Positions 25,317-33,767 of a stretch of 64,000 bases of DNA are shown here, in pieces; the stretch's first letter is position 1; each line of letters begins with the position of its first letter. This stretch comes from Pholis gunnellus. Its lineage: Eukaryota > Chordata > Actinopteri > Perciformes > Pholidae. The DNA lies in NCBI GenBank assembly GCA_910591455.2, contig OU342811.1, forward strand, positions 7,234,947 through 7,298,946, in the 5' to 3' direction. The notes under the pieces were generated by a model that saw nothing but the letters and a program-made list of their open reading frames with translations, had not been told where the DNA came from and ran no database searches. The position numbers and the translations under genes were made by a program.

Positions 25317-25654
25317 CAGAGATGGGCAAAAATACATCAAAATGTATTTTGATACAAAATACAAAATACCCCCAAATAAATGTATTACAACAAAATACAA
25401 AATACCGGTGCCAGAAAATGTAACAAAATACATGTATTTTGTATTTAAAATATAGGAAATACTTTTTTCTGGATTTTCTGTTTTCTCACAATTTGGTATA
25501 GCAGAGCATTCAGGTTTGGGCTATAATGTACACAAAGCTCTCGTGAACCGCACAAAAAGGAAGAACAGTCACGGAATGTCAGTGTAACTAAGCAAAGCTA
25601 TTACAAGACAACAACTTGATTGATTATGTATATATATATTTGTATTAATGGGAC

Positions 25655-26173
25655 TTAACAGCCCATAAACTTTGGCGTTGTATCAACAAGAAAATATTCA
25701 TCACATATGACATACAAGCTCCCAATCTCCCTCTTCTTAAATGATTCTGGCAGTCCCTTCAAAATCATTGCTACTAACAGCCCGTCACTCAATGTCTCAC
25801 CTGCGTTTCTCAATGCTGTGATGGCGGTCTCTGCGTGTAAAACATACTCCGTCACACTCTCACTGCTCGACTTTTGAAGCAAAGTCAGTTCTGTATACAC
25901 ACTAATTACGTGTGGCTTCCCTTTGCCAGCATAATAGTCTCTCAGAATCGTCAGTACTTTCCGCCCATCGTCTGCCGCTTCTCTCATTACTAGCGACAAA
26001 CTTTTATCATCCAGAAACTGGATTAGCTCCGCGTATGCTTTGGCATTTTTCGTCTCGTAGGCTGCCGGTTCTTCATCCTCGGTGGGCTCATTTAAAATAG
26101 TATCCTTTAGCCCTTGCAACCGAAGATGGCCCAAAAATTTCGTCTCCCACAGTTCATAATTTCGCCTACTCAT
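25655..26173 (-). pseudogene. copia-type gag fragment (UBN2-like)
   Basis: This 172-codon minus-strand frame begins MSRRNYELWETKFLGHLRLQ and continues with AYAELIQFLDDKSLSLVMRE, VISVYTELTLLQKSSSESV and GETLSDGLLVAMILKGLPES. The family is the gag polypeptide of Ty1/copia retrotransposons (UBN2/gag-polypeptide domain), which packages the element's RNA in cytoplasmic particles. Residues 1 to about 146 match. From about residue 147 the sequence departs (KREIGSLYV onward) and stops, so the zinc knuckle, protease, integrase and reverse transcriptase are all missing. The Met lies about 115 bp downstream of the primer site, as expected for a leader. The frame has no internal stops, so the loss looks like truncation rather than gradual decay. 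Confidence 0.85.
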
Positions 26174-26288
26174 GGTGCTAGCATAGTATGCGAACTCTCA
26201 CTGGACACGCGGTACGTTGCGACTTTTCTCTCGGTGGTACTTCGCTGGATAATTTTCTCTGGGTGACCCTGGGTAGCTCTGGATAACT

Positions 26289-26302
26289 CTGGGCCCATAA
26301 CC
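26289..26302 (-). promoter_or_regulatory. copia primer-binding site for initiator tRNA-Met half
   Basis: On the minus strand this reads GGTTATGGGCCCAG, complementary to the anticodon-loop region of initiator tRNA-Met (CTGGGCCCATAACC). Drosophila copia is known to prime from a cleaved 5' half of this tRNA rather than from its 3' end. The site directly abuts the LTR border and lies just upstream of the gag frame, which fixes the element's orientation. Confidence 0.85.
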
Positions 26303-26588
26303 TGTTAGCAGATGTAGATTGTACAGCGATGCTGGCGTGTATACCCAGTGCTAACCCGAATGTAATTACGGAGGAATAAAACAACGTGGGGCATCACTTC
26401 TGTTCAGTGGAACTCTTTTTTCAAAGTAAAACTTTATTGACACGTCACCTTCAGCACCTCTTATTGGCTGTTCTCTTTGTCCATCACACAGTATCTGAAT
26501 TAACTCTATAAAGCCTGCATATGACAATACAAATAGATAACATATAATTGAGAACACATTTCTACGTGCAATGCCTACCCTGTGAACA
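26303..26588 (-). mobile_element. copia 5' LTR
   Basis: It is bounded on the plus strand by TGTTAGCA (adjacent to the primer site) and TGTGAACA, so on the minus strand it runs TGTT...AACA with inverted TGTT/AACA tips; length is 286 bp. The minus strand carries AATAAAGTTTTACTTTG near 26422-26438 as a plausible polyadenylation signal. No second LTR is found on the other side of gag, so the copy is truncated. Only 7 bp (TTGGTTC) separate it from the neighbouring hAT element. Confidence 0.75.
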
Positions 26589-26595
26589 TTGGTTC

Positions 26596-27429
26596 CAGTG
26601 GCGGCTGGTCAATAGGGGGCCATGGGGCCTGACCCCACCTTGAGCCCCAAAAAAAAAGAAGAAAAGAAAATCCTGTGTTTTTATTTTGAAGGGGATTTTG
26701 TATGCAGCCTGTCTGCTCATCATCTCCGCTTGTGTGCACGGCTCAAAACGCACAGCTAGTGGGGCTGGCCCCACCGAGGCGGGTCTATGAAGCAGTTTAG
26801 CCAATTGCTGATTAAAGATAGAAATGAGTGACATACAATTTACCCAATCAGCGTCCTCAAATAGATTCAGAGTGGGGCCAAAATGATTTGGCCCCAAGCT
26901 GCGCGTTCTCGTCAGGAGAAGTCTCCACAGGCGAGCGCGAGCGCTACTCCCCCAAGACCCGTTTGAGAGGAGAAGTTTGAGGAGAAACTACAGGCCAAAG
27001 AGCTGACCCCAGATAAGCCTGACCTCACAATCAGACAGCAGACTAGCGGGAAAAGGAAGCAGTACATGAAGCTTCTCTACTAGCTGTACCAGACAGGTTT
27101 GGCTAGCTGGATGCAGTCATGCTAATAACTTAAAACAACGGGAACAGATCCAGCACGGACAGTTACGGGAGTGCGGGATGAGGAGGTAAGGAAACATGAA
27201 AAAAACAGGTTTGGGAGTGAGGGATGAGGAGGTAAGGAAACATGAGAACACCAGGGCACACATGAGAACTCTTGTCAAGCTACATATTAGGCAAAGTGAA
27301 CATCTTTTCTTCTACATAGTTGTCCTCAGTCTCATCTGCTTAACTTGGTCATGGAGGCATCAATATTTAATTGAGATGGTAAATTAACAGTGAAAACTCA
27401 TCATAGCTTATATCTATATATGCATTTTA

Positions 27430-27468
<39 letters not shown>

Positions 27469-27624
27469 AATTGCCTGTGAGGGTGACAAAAATAAGATGT
27501 TATTTACTGCTTTTTTTCGTGTTGGAATAAATGTTAAATATTTAACTGCAAAGTAGTAATGCGTGTTTGATACCTTAATTTGTTTGCATTAAACCATACT
27601 GGGATTTTCCACCAGCCGCCACTG
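26596..27624. mobile_element. second hAT element with CAGTGGCGGCTGGT ends
   Basis: The left tip CAGTGGCGGCTGGT (26596) and right tip ACCAGCCGCCACTG (ending 27624) are perfect 14-bp inverted repeats. The 1,029 bp interior has no intact transposase frame. It includes a small tandem duplication of GGATGAGGAGGTAAGGAAAC (about 27175 and 27219) and a (TA)n tract at 27435-27466. The 8-bp flanks (ATTGGTTC and ATGTCACA) do not match, perhaps because the copia LTR on the left replaced the original flank. Its right-hand part recurs at 31040-31190. Confidence 0.82.
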
Positions 27625-27859
27625 ATGTCACAGTTCCGTTGTTCTCATACTGCACACTCACTAAGATAGCAAGCCTGCAGTTTAAGTACTTCAGAGATCC
27701 TACAGCATCGTCCTCCTTTACTGGGACCCCAAAAAGAGGAATTTTAGGAAGCTTTCAATTAAAAATGAATATTTATACTAAGATGAGAGTCCACAATACC
27801 TTTTACATTTTAAATATTAAGCAGAACATCCTTTGTCACAAAATAATATGGACCAAGTC

Positions 27860-28165
27860 AAAGAAAAGTCATATTACAGTATGTCTAAAAAGTTTAAGTA
27901 TTGTATATTGAAAAAAGTCATATAAAGTATGTCCAAAACGTTTTTGCCAAATCCATGCAGCATAGCTAAATTGCAGCTAGCTGGCTAACCTTAGCTTGCT
28001 TGCTCGCTAACGTTGTAGCTAGAAAAATATGAATTACTTCACAAGCTAAAAAAGTCATAGTTTAGCTTTAGCATGTCGAATAAAGTAATAAATAAGTCAC
28101 AGTATAGCATATTGAATAAAGTCATAGTAGGCCTATATTATGTCAAAAAAAGTCATAGTAGTAAA
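27860..28165. repeat. degenerate AAAAGTCATAGTATAGCATAT-type minisatellite
   Basis: Repeated phrases such as AAAAAGTCATA, AGTATGTC and GAATAAAGTCATAGTA recur about every 24-50 bp, interrupted by a GCTAGC-rich patch at 27960-28025. It resembles a fish tandem repeat with a unit near 'AAAAAAGTCATAGTATGTCG'. Confidence 0.55.
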
Positions 28166-29377
28166 ATGTAAATTGGGTAATAGAAAGACTTATTATTATT
28201 ATTTGTCTTAATAACTATTAACCACCAAATACTTATATAGCAATATAGCAATATAGCAATAGACACATTTTATTTGTAATATACAGTGTTATTTCATTAC
28301 TGCTAACAGGTCATAATGTGTGGAGTTTTGTGAAAACTGTGCCATGGAAAACATAGTGAACGCTGGACTAGCAAATAGTGAATTCATAAAAGAAGACATT
28401 ATCTGCCCTTGAGAATAGAATAGAATGCTGGATGGAACACGCACTGTTCTCTGACTCGAATAAATTAGAATGTTGACGTGTCATCTTATGTATGAAGCCA
28501 GGTTAATATGCAAATTAAACTCAGTATCTTCCAAAACTTTACAGAGGACAGCCGGACAGCTCTGAGGCTCTGAGGTAGGCCGTGGGAAAACAACTGCTAA
28601 TAATTTATAGTACAGTTTTATTTTATTTGACTGTGGTCAGACTTCCTGGGGGGCTCCCTGTTGACGTGAAGTTCTATCATCCGGCTAGTTGGCTGAGGCT
28701 TTTCAACCTATTACAGTCGGGTGTTGCCCTTTCATGTAAGCAGATTCATGCTCACTGTGTTGAGCTGTTTGGAGAGTGTCCTGCAGTATATGTTAACAAC
28801 TACATTCTGGATAGTAGCCCATGGCTTCTCGGAACCAAAGGTGACGGTGAGCGTTCGAACTGGGGGGAAGACTCAGTCGCGCTCTTGAGTCCTGCCAATG
28901 ATAGGTCACTGTGTGGCTTACTTCGCTGGGTGGGGCAAGCCGCAGGCTGCCGTCAGCAGAGTGTAAAGATGGTCGGCCAGTTTTCAGTGCTACCTGGGGG
29001 CAGGAAGTCTTTGCGCCAGTCTGCCTCAGAGCTCACTTCAAGCTTCCCGTGGGTCTGATGTAGGATGCTGTGGTAAGATACTTGCATCAAACTCCTGTCG
29101 TGTAAACCAGTAGCATATCTGACCTGTAACTTTGGATTCAGAATAGACTTTGACTACTACCACTTTTTGTTATTTGGCTCAGGATGTTTGGTGCCAGACT
29201 GATTTTAGGATTACCAAATCCCTCCTTGAATATCAAATTGTTCACATTGATTATTAACTTAGTAGAATAAAAAAGAGCTTAGCTTACAGGAGAGAAAGGG
29301 AAATGTAGACATCTTTATTTAAAAAATATAGTGAAATTAAATGTATTATAGTCGTCATTATATACATATGAAATTCA

Positions 29378-29535
29378 AGCTCTGCATTTAACCAATCCCT
29401 AGCATATTGGGAGCAGTGGGCTGGGTTTAGTGTCTTGCTCAGGTATACTTCGGCACAGGACATGTAGCAGCCAAGGATGAAACCGCCGCCCTTGCGGTTA
29501 CCGGACGACCCTCTCTACCCAATGAGCCACGGTAT
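29378..29535 (-). mobile_element. SINE-type repeat with tRNA-like head (array copy 1)
   Basis: The minus strand starts with CGTGGCTCATTGGGTAGAGA, close to a tRNA A-box (TGGCTCAGTGGG in the usual form). It continues with GGTCGTCCGGTAACCGC and a B-box-like GGCGGTTTCATCC, then GCCGAAGTATACCTGAGCAA, CACTAAACCCAGCCCACTGC and a tail ATTGGTTAAATGCAGAG. This order matches a high-copy teleost SINE-like repeat. A third relative, in the opposite orientation and internally deleted, lies at 48833-48970. Confidence 0.65.
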
Positions 29536-30214
29536 TTATAATCACACAGTTGTAGAAATGTTGTATAGTATGGAAAAAAACAACTCCACAGAGGACAGCT
29601 GGATAGCTCTGAGGTAGGCCGCAGCATATTTTCAGAACTGCCCCCAGGTAGTAGCTGGCTTCTCGGAGCCAATGCTGACGGTGAGTGTTTGAACTGGGGG
29701 GAAGACTCAGTCGCGCTCTTGAGTCCTGCCAATGATAGGTCACTGTGTGGCTTACTTCGCTGGGTGGGGCAAGCCGCAGGCTGCCGTCAGCAGAGTGTAA
29801 AGATGGTCGGCCAGTTTTCAGTGCTACCTGGGGGCAGGAAGTCTTTGCGCCAGTCTGCCTCAGAGCTCACTTAAAGCTTCCCGTGGGTCTGATGTAGGAT
29901 GCTGTGGTAAGATACTTGCACCAAACTCCTGTCGTGTAAACCAGTAGCATATCTGACCTGTAACTTTGGATTCAGAATAGACTTTGACTGCTACCACTTT
30001 TTGTTATTTGGCTCAGGATGTTTGGTGCCACCAGACTGATTTTAGGATTACCAAATCCCTCCTTGAATATCAAATTGTTCACATTGATTATTAACTTAGT
30101 AGAATAAAAAAGAGCTTAGCTTACAGGAGAGAAAGGGAAATGTAGACATCTTTATATAAAAAATATAGTGAAATTAAATGTATTATAGTCGTCATTATAT
30201 ACATATGAAATTCA

Positions 30215-30372
30215 AGCTCTGCATTTAACCAATCCCTAGCATATTGAGAGCAGTGGGCTGGGTTTAGTGTCTTGCTCAGGTATACTTCGGCACAGGACAT
30301 GTAGCAGCCAAGGATGAAACCGCCGCCCTCGCGGTTACCGGACGACCCCCTCTACCCAATGAGCCACGGTAT
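30215..30372 (-). mobile_element. SINE-type repeat with tRNA-like head (array copy 2)
   Basis: This is the tandem-duplicated copy of the repeat at 29378-29535, with only a few substitutions (for example CCTCGCGG for CCTTGCGG). It was copied with the array rather than inserted separately. Confidence 0.65.
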
Positions 30373-31039
30373 ATATAATCACACAGTTGTAGAAATGTTG
30401 TATAGTATGGGAAAAAACAACTCCACAGAGGACAGCTGGATAGCTCTGAGGTAGGCCGCAGCATATTTTCAGAACTGCCCCCAGGTAGTAGCTGGCTTCT
30501 CGGAGCCAATGCTGACGGTGAGTGTTTGAACTGGGGGGAAGACTCAGTCGCGCTCTTGAGTCCTGCCAATGATAGGTCACTGTGTGGCTTACTTCGCTAC
30601 GTGGGGCAAGCCGCAGGCTGCCGTCAGCAGAGTGTAAAGATGGTCGGCCAGTTTTCAGTGCTACCTGGGGGCAGGAAGTCTTTGCGCCAGTCTGCCTCAG
30701 AGCTCACTTAAAGCTTCCCGTGGGTCTGATGTAGGATGCTGTGGTAAGATACTTGCACCAAACTCCTGTCGTGTAAACCAGTAGCATATCTGACCTGTAA
30801 CTTTGGACTCAGAATAGACTTTGACTGCTACCACTTTTTGTTATTTGGCTCAGGATGTTTGGTGCCACCAGACTGATTTTAGGATTACCAAATCCCTCCT
30901 TGAATATCAAATTGTTCACATTGATTATTTACTTAGTAGAATAAAAAAGAGCTTAGCTTACAGGAGAGAAAGGGAAATGTAGACATCTTTATTTAAAAAA
31001 TATAATGAAATTAAATGTATTATAGTCGTTATTATTATT

Positions 31040-31190
31040 ATATATATATATATTGAATTGCCTGTGAGGGTGACAAAAATAAGATGTTATTTACTGCTTT
31101 TTCTCGTGTTGGAATAATGTTAAATATTTAACTGCAAGGTAGTAATGCATGTTTGATACCTTAATTTGTTTGCATTAAATCATACTGGGA
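31040..31190. repeat. partial second copy of the hAT 26596-27624 right end
   Basis: From ATATTGAATTGCCTGTGAGG through TTTGTTTGCATTAAATCATA it matches 27458-27605 with few differences. It stops just before the ACCAGCCGCCACTG tip, so it is a duplicated internal piece rather than an independent insertion. The left junction lies in a TA-rich tract exactly where array copy 3 is cut off. Confidence 0.88.
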
Positions 31191-31219
31191 AGTTTGCTGA
31201 AATTGATTGGATGGCCCTA

Positions 31220-31870
31220 CCTAGAACAGACGGCGGAGCAGAGCCTTGAGCCTTGACTGCGAAGCCTTGTGCCTTGACGCTGGAGCCTGAGTGTAGACGG
31301 CGAAGCCTTGAGCCTAGACGGCGGCCGCTTGAGCCTTGACGCCGGGAGCTTTGCCTTCATGGCTCCGCCGAGCCTGCTCGGCGGAGCAGCTCCACCAATC
31401 CGACAGGTTCCGCCGAGCATCAGGCTCGGCGGAGCGGCACCGCCGATCCGACAGTATCCGCGAGCGTCCGACGAGCGGCTCTGCTGATCCGACAGGTTCT
31501 GCCGAGCGTTAGCCTCGGCGGAGCAGCACCGCCGATCCGACAGTCTCCTGAGACTGTCGGCTCGGTGGAGCTTGTCGGCATTGGCGGAGCCTGTCGGCAT
31601 CGGAGGAGCCTGTCGGCATCGGCGGAGTTTGTCGGATTCGGCGGAGTTTGTTGGCATTGGCAGAGGCCTGTCGGTTCAGTGGAGCTTGTGTGCCAGGCGG
31701 AGCTTGTGGCTCGGCGGAGCTTGTCGGCATGCCTGTCGGCCTAGACGGCGGAGCGGAGCCCGTCGAGCCTGTCTGCACTTGACGGCGGAGCGGGGCAGGG
31801 TGGGGCGGAGCAAGATGGGGCGGGGCGGAGCCTGTCGGCAGTTGACGGCGGAGCGAGCCTTGAGTTGACG
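31220..31870. repeat. CpG-rich GGCGGAGC-type minisatellite
   Basis: Dense variants of GGCGGAGCCTGTCGGCATC (unit near 20 bp) occupy 31560-31870. Inverted and diverged relatives (CCGCCGAGC, CCGATCCGACAG) lie at 31345-31560, and GAGCCTTGA-type units at 31235-31345. Long open frames on both strands (Arg/Ser/Ala/Pro-rich) follow from the absence of AT and are not evidence of a gene. GC and CpG content contrast sharply with both sides. Confidence 0.85.
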
Positions 31871-31978
31871 GCGAATGGTTTACACATTTGCTGTGTTGTG
31901 CTTTTTAGAGTGTATATTGCTCTTCTAATTGTGATATGTAGAAGTGCTTGACGTGTTAAAACCTGGCCACAGCTCACA

Positions 31979-32001
31979 AATATATATATATATATATATA
32001 T
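31979..32001. repeat. short (TA)n microsatellite
   Basis: About 11 TA units between the minisatellite and the next block. Confidence 0.95.
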
Positions 32002-33253
32002 GTAGCCAGGCGAAGTGGGGGTAGGAAGGTTTTTGTACTGTCACTTTAAGAACCGTGAAGCGTGAGCTACGCGAGAGGACTGAGTTCACGCGACATGTGT
32101 AAATAAAGAGCAGGAATCAGAGGCTGCTGAGGACTGAGCTGATTAGAAATACCTGAACTACGGGTCAGCGTAAGTTACGAATAAATGCAGAATCACCTTG
32201 AAATTGGGGTTAACTGTTTGTTGTTAACTGGTGTTAAGTTGTACGCATCTGGTGTTGAGTTGTGTACATCTGCCTCGTTTAGAGGGGAGACGGAAGCTGC
32301 CATCAGTTCCATGGGTGTGGATCAGAGCGCACAGGTCGATTGCTGATGAGGGAGTGAGGGAGTGATAAATTGTGTTCCTGTGTAAATGAATGTTATCTGC
32401 ATATCTTGGAGAGTTGAACAGCATGGCCCAGATGCTGAGGTTCTTTGTTTCTGTTTGGCAGGAGGAAGCCACTACTGTTGTGTTTTATATGTAGCTATAT
32501 GTATATCGTAACCTTAAATTCAGTAAAAAGCAATGGTTTAGGTTTGCTGTAAATTGTAAAGTGCCTTAAAATCTGACTAATTAACGCTGTACTCTGTGAG
32601 TGCAGTCAGGGGGAAATAAAAGACCTGTTATGTAAATACACTTAATCAGAGCGTTATGTGCTAATTAGCGGAGTTGCGAGTTACAGGTTATGAAGGGTTT
32701 AAAACTCCAGGCGGGGCGCTCTAGCACTCGCCTGTACAAAGGAATGAGAAAACTGTAACTGAAGGACACGCTTGGGCAACTATACACTGATATCAAATCT
32801 TGGAGTAAACTGCCAGCTGAGAACAGTACGTACCACAGCTTGAGATAGCAAAACGTAGACGTCACACTTTGGAGCCTGTTAGGCTAGGCTTTCACAACAT
32901 ACACACACACTGAAGACGCATCGAAGGAGGATCCCGGACGAGAGCCAGTGTGAGCGGATATGCTCAGTGCTCCAACCAGGCCGTCGCTCTGCTAAAATCG
33001 ATCCCGCCTGCAACTTGACTTTGACCAATGGCTCCTCTAAGGAGAACCTACAAAACTTACCGCGCTGCCGTGTCCAAGCGCCTTTTCACGTTACTCTCAC
33101 TCGGAGAGGAACTGTTAGGACCGTGCACGTTTAACTGCTCGGCTAATATCTCTGTGATAAATAAAACTATTGCTTGAATCTAAGTAAACGCCTCGAACTC
33201 AATTCGTTAACCTGTCTACACGACAGACCCACATAAAATCTAAATGTATCTGA
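32002..33253. mobile_element. possible LTR-derived segment
   Basis: The stretch has mixed GC content unlike the local unique DNA. Toward its end it shows GATAAATAAAACTATTGC (about 33155-33172) followed some 50 bp later by CTGTCTACACGACA. This resembles a polyadenylation signal and LTR terminus. Possible starts are TGTAGCCAGG (32001) or TGTTAGGCTA (32878). No primer site, polypurine tract or target duplication supports either choice. Confidence 0.25.
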
Positions 33254-33269
33254 GTGTTTGGTCTCATCC

Positions 33270-33690
33270 TTTTAATTAGGCCACATATATACAGAGGGGA
33301 CGAGTCAGGGTGCAGGACCCTGGTAAATAACATTCTTGTCTACGGAGAAGAGAACAACCTCATCCTCAACACAGACAAAACCAAAGAAATAATAATAGAC
33401 TTCAGGAAGAATCCTCCCCCTCTACAGCCTCTTATCATCAAGGGGACCGAGGTGGAGAGGACCGACGGCTACAGATTCTTGGGAATGCAGGTTACTTCGG
33501 ACCTGAGCTGGACTCCTAACACCACAGCCACAGTAAAGAAAGCCCAGAAAAGGCTTTATTTCATCAGGCTGCTCAGGAAAGCTGGTCTGAGCCGTCGCCC
33601 TCTCACCCAGGCCTACAGAGGACTGGTAGAGAGCACCCTCACCACAGGCATCACTGTCTGGTATGGCATGATGACTTCCTGTACGAGCGC
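33270..33690 (+). pseudogene. non-LTR retrotransposon reverse transcriptase fragment
   Basis: One plus-strand frame encodes about 140 residues of the C-terminal half of a LINE reverse transcriptase: DESGCRTLVNNILVYGEEN, NLILNTDKTKEIIIDFRKNP, GYRFLGMQVTSDLSWTPNTT, VKKAQKRLYFIRLLRKAGLS and TLTTGITVWYGMMTSCTS. These match the thumb-side motifs of fish L2/CR1-group LINE proteins (NLILNTDKTKEIIVDFRR, FLGV...LSW, KKAQQRLYFLR, TYCITVWYG). The catalytic DD block and endonuclease are missing. The frame is intact across the match and then runs into unrelated sequence, ending just before the inverted-repeat element at 33768. The exact clade is uncertain. Confidence 0.85.
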
Positions 33691-33767
33691 TATCGATTCT
33701 GCCGACACGGAATCATTTATTTACAAGACCTTCTCAAGCCATACATTTAACACCGCACGCCGCATAT

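Larger units (their letters stand above)
28541..31029. repeat. 0.83 kb tandem array, two full copies and one partial
   Basis: Aligned on the shared TGGCTTCTCGG, copies start at 28822 (834 bp), 29656 (837 bp) and 30493 (partial, ending about 31029). They are nearly identical. Copies 2 and 3 share changes absent from copy 1: GTGCCACCAGAC against GTGCCAGAC (the 3-bp length difference), ACTTAAAGC against ACTTCAAGC, and GACTGCTACC against GACTACTACC. They are therefore the most recent duplicates. Upstream of copy 1 the flank GAGGACAGC...GAGGTAGGCCG is also shared, but about 240 bp there (28579-28821) replaces about 30 bp of the other copies. Each full unit carries a tRNA-like-headed SINE-type sequence on the minus strand. 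Confidence 0.93.

Noticed and set aside
26366..26557. 63-codon minus-strand frame inside the copia LTR
   Set aside because: LTRs of copia elements are non-coding and the frame has no known counterpart.
29439..30711. Paired 61-97 codon frames repeated in the tandem array
   Set aside because: Their near-identity reflects recent DNA duplication, not protein constraint; both strands are open equally and part overlaps a SINE-like repeat.
31217..31868. Several overlapping 80-146 codon frames on both strands
   Set aside because: The GC-rich minisatellite lacks stop codons in most frames; residue content simply mirrors the repeat unit.
31220..31870. CRISPR-like array
   Set aside because: Units are contiguous and degenerate without unique spacers, and the context is a vertebrate genome.
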